Below are positions 26,603 through 33,679 of a DNA stretch of 64,000 nucleotides, piece by piece. The stretch is taken from the NCBI RefSeq assembly GCF_003259845.1, contig NZ_QLMJ01000002.1, positions 496,001-560,000 of the forward strand, in the 5' to 3' direction. The notes beneath the pieces were generated by a model, which was not told where the DNA came from, ran no database searches, and was given only the letters and a program-made list of their open reading frames with translations. Position numbers and translations under genes: made by a program. Numbering within the stretch: position 1 is the stretch's first letter; the number at the start of each line of letters is the position of its first letter. The DNA comes from Actinoplanes lutulentus (GTDB taxonomy: Bacteria; Actinomycetota; Actinomycetes; Mycobacteriales; Micromonosporaceae).

Positions 26603-28135
26603 TCACTCGGAAGCGTGACTCACGCGTACGCCGCCGCCGTTGCGTTTGGCCTCGTACATGGCGGCGTCGGCGGAGCGCATCAGGGCGCCGAACTCGGTTG
26701 CGTGCTCCGGGTAGAGGGCGACGCCGACGCTGGCGCCGATGCGTACCTCCTGGCCCTCGATGTCGAACGGCTCCCGGAGGCGCTCGCAGACGCGCTCGCC
26801 CGCCGTGACCGCGGCGTGCTGGTCCGGGTCGCCGGTCAGCATCACCGCGAACTCGTCGCCGCCGAGGCGCGCCACCAGGTCGGGGTGCCGGACCGTGGCC
26901 TGCAGGCGTTTCCCGACCAGCTGGAGCAGCACATCGCCGGCGTGGTGCCCGACCGTGTCGTTGACCTGCTTGAACCCGTTGAGGTCGAGCAGCAGCAGGG
27001 CCACGTTGGTGCCGGTCGCGTACCCGATCTCGACGGCCTGTTCGGCCCGGTCCAGCAGGTGCTTGCGGTTCGGCAGGCCGGTCAGCGAGTCGTGGAACGC
27101 CTGGCGGGTCAGCTCGTCCATGTGCTGCTGCGACGCCTGGCGCATCCGGGCGCTGTCGATGATCAGCGCGCCCTCGACGGCGAGCTGCTGGGCCAGGATG
27201 CGGTCCCGGACGCTCCAGTCGCGGGTGCCGCTGGAATCGCCGCAGACCACGATGCCGACCGCTCCGGTGCCGGACATCAGCGGAATCGCGATGAACGACT
27301 TCACGCCGATCCTCTGGATGAACCCGCCGGACCGGCTCTTCGCCGTGGAGGCGTCACCGACCAGCATCGGCTCACCCGTCTCGGCGATCGCCCGCCAGAT
27401 CGGTGAGTCGGCCGCGAGCTTGCCGATCAGGCCGTCGGTCACGGTCTCCCGGGTCTCCTCGGGGAAGCCGACGCCGTGCACGTACCGGATCCGGCCCTCG
27501 GCGTCGATCAGGTGCATCCCGGCGTGTTCGGTACGGAACGCGGTGGCACACGACCGGGCCAGCAGCTCGGCGGCGGCCTCCACGTTGCCGGCCGTCATGC
27601 CCTGCTCGAACAGGTCGCGGATGGTGGCGCTGCTGTGCGTGACGAACTGCCGCTGCTTCTCGGCGGACAGCCCCTGAAGCGTGGTGGCGAAGTGCAGGGC
27701 CAGCGTGGAGATGGTCTCCTGGCGCAACTCGGCCAGCGCGCCGCCGGTCAGCAGCAGGACGCCGACCGTCTGCCCGCCGATCCGCAGCCGGATCGCCATC
27801 TGCTCGCCGTTGACCACCGGCTTGCCGCCGGCCGGGGTGCGGAACACCTTGCCGGCGACCATCTGGTCGCGCCGGCCGGCCTCACCCATCTGCGCGGTCG
27901 CCGTCATCATGCCGGTCTCCGAGTCGAGCTCGAAGACGGTGGCGGCGGTCAGCCCGGCGATCTCGCGCAGATGCGGCCCGGTCAGATCAAGGACGTGCTG
28001 CACCGACGGCGTGTCCTTGGTCATGAAGGCGACCAGTTCGGCCAGCAGGAGACCCTGCCGGTCCGTAGTCATGGCCGCTTCGCCGGGGAGCTCCACCTGG
28101 AGTCCGGCTGTGTGCACTGCGCTGCCCACGGTCAT
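26603..28135 (-). CDS. Diguanylate cyclase with tandem GAF-like sensor domains
   Basis: A 510-residue cytosolic protein. Two sensory regions precede the output: one at about 25-165 (an atypical GAF-like domain) and a clear GAF domain at about 175-330 (EHAGMHLIDAEGRIRYVHG, SFIAIPLMSGTGAVGIVVCG). The C-terminal GGDEF domain (about 340-505) has HDSLTGLPNRKHLLDRAEQA, the active-site RLGGDEFAV and SVGVALYPEHATEF, so it should make cyclic di-GMP. No RxxD inhibitory site is evident upstream of GGDEF. It is monocistronic. Cyclic di-GMP controls development in sporulating actinobacteria through BldD, so a developmental input is plausible. Confidence 0.9.
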   Translation of the reverse strand: MTVGSAVHTAGLQVELPGEAAMTTDRQGLLLAELVAFMTKDTPSVQHVLDLTGPHLREIAGLTAATVFELDSETGMMTATAQMGEAGRRDQMVAGKVFRTPAGGKPVVNGEQMAIRLRIGGQTVGVLLLTGGALAELRQETISTLALHFATTLQGLSAEKQRQFVTHSSATIRDLFEQGMTAGNVEAAAELLARSCATAFRTEHAGMHLIDAEGRIRYVHGVGFPEETRETVTDGLIGKLAADSPIWRAIAETGEPMLVGDASTAKSRSGGFIQRIGVKSFIAIPLMSGTGAVGIVVCGDSSGTRDWSVRDRILAQQLAVEGALIIDSARMRQASQQHMDELTRQAFHDSLTGLPNRKHLLDRAEQAVEIGYATGTNVALLLLDLNGFKQVNDTVGHHAGDVLLQLVGKRLQATVRHPDLVARLGGDEFAVMLTGDPDQHAAVTAGERVCERLREPFDIEGQEVRIGASVGVALYPEHATEFGALMRSADAAMYEAKRNGGGVRVSHASE

Positions 28136-28262
28136 GGTCCTAGGGTCGGCACCGTCTCCGCCCGGTTGAGCAGCAAGGCGCCCCGGTGAGGTCGCAAATC
28201 AGGTGCGACCGGTTGCCAGTCCGCGCACCCGGCTCAGGGCCGGCGCATCCAGGGCTCAGCGG

Positions 28263-29150
28263 TCAGCGCACCCAGGGTTCGGCGGCCAGGCAGTCCGTCT
28301 CGCCCGGTGCGCCCTCTTTGCCGGTTTCGGCGGGGTAGATGACGGTGCCGTCCGGGGCGGCGTAACACTGGTCGCGCATCGAGAGCGGCGCGAAGAACCG
28401 GTCTCGCTCGACCACCTCGCCGGCCGCGTCGTAGGCGACCAGTTTCGCCTCGGGTCCCACGTCCTCGGTCGTGGTGACCAGGCCGAACGCGCCCTGCGAC
28501 AGGCGGGCCTCGGTGCTGGCGCCGTTGCCGTGCTCCAGGACCAGGCGGTCGACCCGGGCGCTGACCCGGCCGGCCGCGAAGACCCAGCCGGACTCGTGTC
28601 CCGAGGAGCCGTAGTCGATCAGCTGCACCGGGCCGGGCAGCCAGTCTTTCCGGTCGTGCCACTCGTCGATCGAGAAGCCGCCGCTCTCCTCGTTGTCGCC
28701 CTCGCGCACCGTGTGGCAGCTGAGGAAGCCGTCGTCGGCGAGGTAGATCGCCATCGCCCGGCCGCTGTGCTCGGCCGCGACGGCGAGATCGCCGGCCGCG
28801 ACCGGGAACCGGGGCATATGCGCGAACATCGGATCGTCCGGGTAGCCGGCCAGGCAGTCGCTCGCGGTCTCGGCGAGCGAGGAGGTGAGCTCGGACGGCC
28901 CCATGGCCAGGGTCGTGGCGGGCGCCGGGTCGTCGCCGAGCAAGGGGGCGGCGACAGCGCCGGCCGCCGCGAGACTGACCGCGGCCAACAAAGCAAGCCG
29001 CACCCGCCCACTCCGGCGGCCGGGAGCGAGCTTGCCGGCGCGGTGGTCGGGTGTGGGGGAGTCGGTCTGGCTCAGCAGGGTGGCGCGGATGGTGGCGGCG
29101 CGCGCGGGCGGCAGGTCGCGCTCGGCGGGCGGCTCCAGGCTGGTGATCAT
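28263..29150 (-). CDS. Single-span membrane protein paired with ECF sigma factor
   Basis: A 295-residue protein with a cytosolic N-terminus of about 50 residues rich in Arg and Pro, one membrane span at about 51-70 (LALLAAVSLAAAGAVAAPLLG), and an extracytoplasmic domain of about 220 residues. That domain contains four Cys (in SDCLAG, LSCHTV, RDQCYAA and TDCLAA), suggesting two disulfides. Its start overlaps the stop of the sigma factor gene by four bases, so they are coupled. The N-terminus lacks the zinc-binding HxxxCxxC of ZAS anti-sigma factors, so anti-sigma function is inferred from position only. Confidence 0.7.
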   Translation of the reverse strand: MITSLEPPAERDLPPARAATIRATLLSQTDSPTPDHRAGKLAPGRRSGRVRLALLAAVSLAAAGAVAAPLLGDDPAPATTLAMGPSELTSSLAETASDCLAGYPDDPMFAHMPRFPVAAGDLAVAAEHSGRAMAIYLADDGFLSCHTVREGDNEESGGFSIDEWHDRKDWLPGPVQLIDYGSSGHESGWVFAAGRVSARVDRLVLEHGNGASTEARLSQGAFGLVTTTEDVGPEAKLVAYDAAGEVVERDRFFAPLSMRDQCYAAPDGTVIYPAETGKEGAPGETDCLAAEPWVR

Positions 29151-29698
29151 GACTCCTCCGAGGTGGCGAGCTTGGCGGCGCGGGCGGCGGCATCAGGGGC
29201 GGTGGTCAGGCGGGTCAGGCGGGATCGGGCTCGGCTCACCCGGCTGCGGACGGCTGTCTCGGTGATGTCGAGGGCGGAGGCCGCTTCCGCGTACGAAAGG
29301 TTGGACCAGAGGCAGAGCGCCACCGCCTCGCGCTCGGCCGCGGGGAGTCGCCGCACCGCGGCGAGGACCTCACCCATCCGTCTCTCGTCATCGAGACGGT
29401 TGGCCACATCATCGGCGGGGTCGGCCACCGTCTCCGGCGGAGGGGCTTTTCGCAGGCGATTTCGCCAGCGGGTGAGGGTACGTTGCTCGTCGCGTGCCTG
29501 GTGGCCGGCGGTGACCAGCAGCCAGGGCAGGGGTGAGCCGTCGACGAGCCGGATGTCGGCACGCCGGCGCCACGCCGTCAGAAAGGTGGCCTGAGTGACG
29601 TCCTCAGCGGTCGACCACGAGCCGGTGAGCCGGAAGGCGTGGTTGTAGACAGCACGGGAGTAGCGATCGAACATGTCGCCGAAGTCGAGGGTGGTCAC
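29147..29698 (-). CDS. ECF RNA polymerase sigma factor (SigE-like group)
   Basis: A 183-residue sigma-70 family factor with GTG start. Region 2 (about 10-75) shows the FDRYSRAVYNHAFRLTGSWSTAEDVTQATFLTAWRR pattern in short form, and region 4 (about 110-165) carries RLPAAEREAVALCLWSNLSYAEAASALDITETAVRSRVSRARSRL-type helix-turn-helix elements. These regions direct RNA polymerase to alternative promoters. It is followed by, and coupled to, a single-span membrane protein gene that may restrain it. The 200 bases upstream are shared with the divergent cellulase gene. Confidence 0.9.
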   Translation of the reverse strand: MTTLDFGDMFDRYSRAVYNHAFRLTGSWSTAEDVTQATFLTAWRRRADIRLVDGSPLPWLLVTAGHQARDEQRTLTRWRNRLRKAPPPETVADPADDVANRLDDERRMGEVLAAVRRLPAAEREAVALCLWSNLSYAEAASALDITETAVRSRVSRARSRLTRLTTAPDAAARAAKLATSEES

Positions 29699-29787
29699 AC
29701 CTCACTATGGCCACGAGCGGCGTTCGTGTTGCAGCCGAAATCCGGCCGTGAACTGGGGTTTGCCGCAGTGTTTCCGGATCATTGCGC

Positions 29788-29801
29788 TGGGAGCGCTCCC
29801 A
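29788..29801. promoter_or_regulatory. CebR/CelR-type operator of the cellulase gene
   Basis: The perfect 14-base palindrome TGGGAGCGCTCCCA is identical to the operator of the LacI-family regulators CelR of Thermobifida and CebR of Streptomyces, which release DNA on binding cellobiose or cello-oligosaccharides. It lies 98 bases before the GH6 start codon. Confidence 0.93.
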
Positions 29802-29898
29802 TGCAATGCTGTCCACATCGGCCAGCGATCCCCACCGATGCGTTGGCTGTCGTTCCCTGGCGCGCTCCCGCGCCGCCCCCGTCTCTAGGAGTCCTCAC

Positions 29899-31707
29899 AT
29901 GAGACCCTTCCCCACCCGTGCCCGGGCTCTCACGGCGGCCGCTGCCGTGAGCATCGTGGCCGGCGCCGGTGCTGTCGCCGTGGCAGGCAGTGCCAGCGCC
30001 GCGGCCGGTTGCCGCGTCGACTACTCGGTGAACCAGTGGAGCACCGGGTTCACCGCCAACGTCACCGTCACCAACCTGGGTGACCCGATCAGCGGCGGCT
30101 GGAACCTGAAGTGGGCCTACGCCGGCAACCAGACGGTCACCCAGGGCTGGAGCGCGACGATCACCCAGTCCGGGCAGAACGTCACCGCTGTCAACCCGTC
30201 GTGGGCGGCCTCGCTGGGCACGAACGGCACCGCCAACTTCGGCTTCAATGCCAACTACTCGGGTACGAACACCGCGCCGGCGTCGTTCTCGCTGAACGGA
30301 ACGGCCTGCAACGGCGGCACGACGCCCAGTTCGCCGTCGAGCTCCCCGTCGACGTCACCGTCGAGCTCGCCCTCCAGCTCGCCGTCCAGCTCCCCGTCGA
30401 GCTCGCCGTCGAGTTCCCCGTCCACCTCGCCGTCGACCCCGACGGTCCCGGGGACCAAGGTCGACAACCCGTACGCCGGAGCCCGGGGTTACGTGAACCC
30501 GGAGTGGAAGGCGAAGGCCGAGTCGGTGACCGGCGGCAGCCGGGTCTCCAGCAACCCGACTGCGGTCTGGATCGACCGGATCGCCGCCATCAACGGCACC
30601 ACGGGCAGCAGCTCGAACGGTTCGATGGGCGTCCGTGACCACCTGGACGCGGCCCTCGCGCAGGGTGCCGGTTACATCCAGTTCGTCGTCTACAACCTGC
30701 CCGGCCGGGACTGCGCGGCGCTCGCCTCCAACGGTGAGCTCGGCCCGAACGACCTGCCCAGGTACAAGACGGAGTACATCGACCCGATCGCGGCGATCCA
30801 GGGCGACGCCAAGTACGCCAGCCTGCGGATCATCAACATCGTCGAGATCGACTCGCTGCCGAACCTGGTCACCAACACCTCCGGCCAGGCCGGCGGCACG
30901 GCGACCTGCGACACGATGAAGGCCAACGGCGGTTACGTCCAGGGCATCGGGTACGCGCTGCAGAAGCTGGGCGCGCTCGGCAACGTCTACAACTACGTGG
31001 ACGCCGCCCACCACGGCTGGATCGGCTGGGACTCGAACTTCGGCCCGAGCGCGGACATCATGCTGCAGGCGGCTCAGGCCTCCGGCAACGTGAAGAACGT
31101 GAACGGCTTCATCACCAACACGGCCAACTACTCCGCGCTGCGTGAGCCGTTCGTCCAGCCCACCACCCAGGTCAACGGCCAGAGCGTACGGCAGTCGAAG
31201 TGGGTGGACTGGAACCAGTACACCGACGAGCTGACGTTCGCCCAGGCGTTCCGGACCAAGCTGGTCTCGATCGGCTTCGACTCCAGCATCGGCATGCTGA
31301 TCGACACCTCCCGCAACGGCTGGGGCGGTTCGGCCCGGCCCACCGCGGCGAGCACTTCGACCGACATCAACACCTTCGTCGACCAGTCCCGCATCGACCG
31401 CCGGATCCACGCCGGCAACTGGTGCAACCAGGCCGGCGCCGGCCTCGGCGAGCGTCCCACGGCGGCTCCGGCCTCCGGTATCGACGCGTACGTCTGGGTG
31501 AAGCCCCCGGGTGAGTCGGACGGCTCCTCGACGCTGATCCCGAACGACGAGGGCAAGGGTTTCGACCGGATGTGCGACCCGACCTACACCGGTAACGCCC
31601 GGAACGGCAACAGCCTGACCGGTTCGCTGTCCGGCGCCCCGATCTCGGGCGCCTGGTTCCCGGCACAGTTCGCCCAGCTCATGGCGAACGCGTACCCGGC
31701 ACTCTGA
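29899..31707 (+). CDS. Secreted GH6 cellulase with N-terminal CBM2
   Basis: A 602-residue exported enzyme; ATG at 29899 follows AGGAG. A Sec signal (about 1-38, ending in SASAAAG) leads to a family 2 cellulose-binding module (about 39-138) with its conserved Trp residues and terminal cysteines (GCRVDYSVNQW, GTAC). A Ser/Pro/Thr linker of about 45 residues follows. The GH6 catalytic domain (about 190-600) shows GRDCAALASNGEL with the catalytic-acid region, IVEIDSLPNLVTN and LIDTSRNGWGG. It hydrolyses beta-1,4-glucan, as an endoglucanase or cellobiohydrolase; loop analysis would be needed to tell which. The upstream CebR/CelR operator indicates induction by cellobiose. Confidence 0.95.
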   Translation: MRPFPTRARALTAAAAVSIVAGAGAVAVAGSASAAAGCRVDYSVNQWSTGFTANVTVTNLGDPISGGWNLKWAYAGNQTVTQGWSATITQSGQNVTAVNPSWAASLGTNGTANFGFNANYSGTNTAPASFSLNGTACNGGTTPSSPSSSPSTSPSSSPSSSPSSSPSSSPSSSPSTSPSTPTVPGTKVDNPYAGARGYVNPEWKAKAESVTGGSRVSSNPTAVWIDRIAAINGTTGSSSNGSMGVRDHLDAALAQGAGYIQFVVYNLPGRDCAALASNGELGPNDLPRYKTEYIDPIAAIQGDAKYASLRIINIVEIDSLPNLVTNTSGQAGGTATCDTMKANGGYVQGIGYALQKLGALGNVYNYVDAAHHGWIGWDSNFGPSADIMLQAAQASGNVKNVNGFITNTANYSALREPFVQPTTQVNGQSVRQSKWVDWNQYTDELTFAQAFRTKLVSIGFDSSIGMLIDTSRNGWGGSARPTAASTSTDINTFVDQSRIDRRIHAGNWCNQAGAGLGERPTAAPASGIDAYVWVKPPGESDGSSTLIPNDEGKGFDRMCDPTYTGNARNGNSLTGSLSGAPISGAWFPAQFAQLMANAYPAL

Positions 31708-31724
31708 TCCACGTTCTCCATCCG

Positions 31725-31761
31725 GCGACCGGCCGGCGCTTCTCGGGCGCCGGCCGGTCGC
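31725..31761. terminator. 15-bp perfect hairpin between cellulase and convergent gene
   Basis: Arms 31725-31739 and 31747-31761 (GCGACCGGCCGGCGC and complement) with loop TTCTCGG, followed by TTCTTT on the plus strand. It separates convergent stops at 31707 and 31787. Confidence 0.92.
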
Positions 31762-31786
31762 TTCTTTCGCGGATGGGGATGGGGTG

Positions 31787-32395
31787 TCAGCTCTTGGCGA
31801 CGAAGAAGCGGTAGACCGCTCGGTACGGCACGGCGGTGGTGGCCCCGGCCGTACAGGAACCGGACGGGGCGATGCCGCCGACCGTGTCGAGCCGCTGGAT
31901 GTAGGTGACCTTGCCGAACAGGCCGCCGCCGCGGTTGAGTTTCGCGGTGATCCGCAGCTGCGGGATGCTGTCCGGGTGTGCCGAGGAGGCGCGGATCGCA
32001 GACGCGCCGTCACCCTCGACCAGGCTGCCGTCCTGGTCGGACTGCCAGCTCGGGCCGCGGAAGTGCAGAGCGGTCACCTTCTTGGTCGGGCGCGTGGTCA
32101 CCCCGGTCAGCGAGGCGGCCGGCTCGATCAGCGTCCAGGCGGCGGCCGTGCAGCCGTAGATCTGGACGCCACGGGCCTTGAGGACCGCGTGCACCACGTG
32201 GCCGGCGGGCGGGGCCAGTTCGGCCGGCACCCGGGGCTCGCTGCTGGTGGAGCTGTCGGTTTGGGTGGCGGCCGCCGCGACCGGCGCGGCGGGCAGCCGG
32301 TCCGTCCCGGCGAACGAGACGCCGGCCGGAATCGCCACCGCGACTAGTGCGAGGGCGCCGACCGCCCCGAAGGTTTTCACCGAATGCCTGGTCAC
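31787..32395 (-). CDS. Secreted DUF3455-family protein
   Basis: A 202-residue exported protein. The GTG at 32395 is preferred because GGGGAGGG lies 5 bases upstream and the product then begins with a clean Sec signal (VKTFGAVGALALVAVAIPAGVSFAG). The mature part shows the DUF3455 pattern: VPAELAPPAGHVVHAVLKARGVQIYGC, a WTLIEPAASLTG segment, HFRGPSWQSDQDGSLVEG and a late Tyr/Phe-rich strand YRAVYRFFVAKS. This family is common in soil bacteria and fungi and has no established activity. Two cysteines (in IYGC and SGSC) could form a disulfide. It stands alone. Confidence 0.8.
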   Translation of the reverse strand: MTRHSVKTFGAVGALALVAVAIPAGVSFAGTDRLPAAPVAAAATQTDSSTSSEPRVPAELAPPAGHVVHAVLKARGVQIYGCTAAAWTLIEPAASLTGVTTRPTKKVTALHFRGPSWQSDQDGSLVEGDGASAIRASSAHPDSIPQLRITAKLNRGGGLFGKVTYIQRLDTVGGIAPSGSCTAGATTAVPYRAVYRFFVAKS

Positions 32396-32510
32396 GAGGC
32401 CCTCCCCAATGGACGGTGACATCAGGGAAGACCGTAGCGGGCCGCCGGGCGGTGGCGGCCCACGCTGTCGGGAAATCACCCGCAGGATAGGGCGTATCAG
32501 GATAAATGGG

Positions 32511-33299
32511 CTACCGGGGCATCGTGTAGAAGCCGGTCGGCGCCCGCTGTGACTCCTGCCGGGCCGACCGCGACCGGGACCGGATGCGCAACAGCAACAG
32601 GACGCCGAGGAAGACCAGCACGCCGCCGACGATCAGGCCGGGGCCGAGCAGGAAGGAGTCCTCGGAGACCAGGGCCGCCTCGGCGTCGCGCGACTCGTCG
32701 CCCGATCCGGCGGCCGGTGCCTCCGACGTCTCGCCGGTCGCGTCGCCGGCCGGCTCCGGTTCCGCCTCGGCGGACGGTGACGGTGACGGCGAGGGTGACG
32801 GCTCGGGCTCCTCGTCGCTCTCCACCTGCACGCTGGCGCCACCCGCGGTCAGCAGGGTGCCCTGCGCGTCGAAGGCCTGCGCCTCGAACTGCACCTGCCC
32901 GGCGTCCGGGCCGGTGAAGGCGACCTGCCAGCGGCCGGTGACGGTACGCCCGCGGCACAGCGTCCCCGGGTCCAGCTGGTCGTCGAGGATCGTCGTGGTG
33001 ATGCCCGAGGTGCTGGTGCTCGTACGGAACTCGCCGTCGTCCTCGACCCGGACCACCTTCAACTGGTCGTCCTGCAGCCCGGAGTGCACCAGCAGAGCCC
33101 AGCGGACCTTGCGGCAGCGCCGGTTGTCCGACGTGACCACGGCGGTGACGGTCTTCGCCGACTCGCCCGTCGTGAGGTCCTCGGGCGCGGTCACCCGCAC
33201 GCTGAACCCCGGCTCGTCGGCGCCGGCCGGCGCCTCCAGCGTCATGCCCAGTACGGCGCCGGCGAGCACCGCGCCGAACAGAGCGGTGGAGTGACGCAT
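32511..33299 (-). CDS. Secreted, C-terminally anchored hypothetical protein
   Basis: A 262-residue protein; the ATG at 33299 follows AGGGGGA, giving a signal peptide (LFGAVLAGAVLGMTLEAPAGA). The extracytoplasmic region (about 30-165) resembles two immunoglobulin-like strands sets without a named family. An acidic Glu/Ser/Pro linker (about 165-205, including a run of Pro-Ser repeats) precedes one membrane span at about 220-240 (GPGLIVGGVLVFLGVLLLLRI) and a basic tail ending in FYTMPR. This is a type I membrane protein layout. There is no LPxTG sortase signal. Function unknown; its upstream region is a 380-base gap shared with the cytochrome b module. Confidence 0.65.
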   Translation of the reverse strand: MRHSTALFGAVLAGAVLGMTLEAPAGADEPGFSVRVTAPEDLTTGESAKTVTAVVTSDNRRCRKVRWALLVHSGLQDDQLKVVRVEDDGEFRTSTSTSGITTTILDDQLDPGTLCRGRTVTGRWQVAFTGPDAGQVQFEAQAFDAQGTLLTAGGASVQVESDEEPEPSPSPSPSPSAEAEPEPAGDATGETSEAPAAGSGDESRDAEAALVSEDSFLLGPGLIVGGVLVFLGVLLLLRIRSRSRSARQESQRAPTGFYTMPR

Positions 33300-33679
33300 G
33301 GCGATCCCCCTTCCCATGCAGGCGATAGATTCGCCTCCAGTACTTAGTTCGCCGCCACGGCCGGAATGGTTCACCCCGTGTCCTGGGTCACCACCACCGG
33401 GGACTTTAAATCTTCCTTAGGAGAGCAACCTGATCGCCATTTCTGCTGGTCAGCAGCCATGAGCGAACGGTAGCCGCGCGGTTACGCAAAAAATTCCGAC
33501 GGTGTTCATCCGAACCCAGGCCGGCCACGTAATCCGGGGAGGACACGGACCGGGGTACGGCAGGGGAAAGCAACGGCCACGGATCGTTTCCAGCAGCGCT
33601 TGAGCGCGGGGCGTTCCCCACGGACGCCGCGTCCCACCGCCCACGGGACGTGCCCGCACGCAAGGAAAACGAGGAGTCA
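33300..33679. promoter_or_regulatory. Long divergent noncoding region upstream of redox module
   Basis: No gene of its own is credible in these 380 bases. It must hold promoters for the minus-strand anchored protein and the plus-strand redox operon. An AT-rich patch at 33407-33419 (ACTTTAAATCTTC) and an A-rich run at 33486-33494 stand out against the GC-rich background and are the likeliest promoter elements. Two TTCACC/GTCACC-like segments at 33370-33392 weakly recall PhoP half-sites. I find no riboswitch I can name. Confidence 0.4.

Noticed and set aside
28202..28224. GCAACCG...GCACCTG on the minus strand upstream of the diguanylate cyclase, resembling a TcrA box
   Set aside because: The spacing between the repeats is one base too short and the second repeat is degenerate.
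30318..30440. Short tandem repeats of TCGCCGTCGAG type
   Set aside because: They encode the Ser/Pro/Thr linker of the cellulase and need no other explanation.
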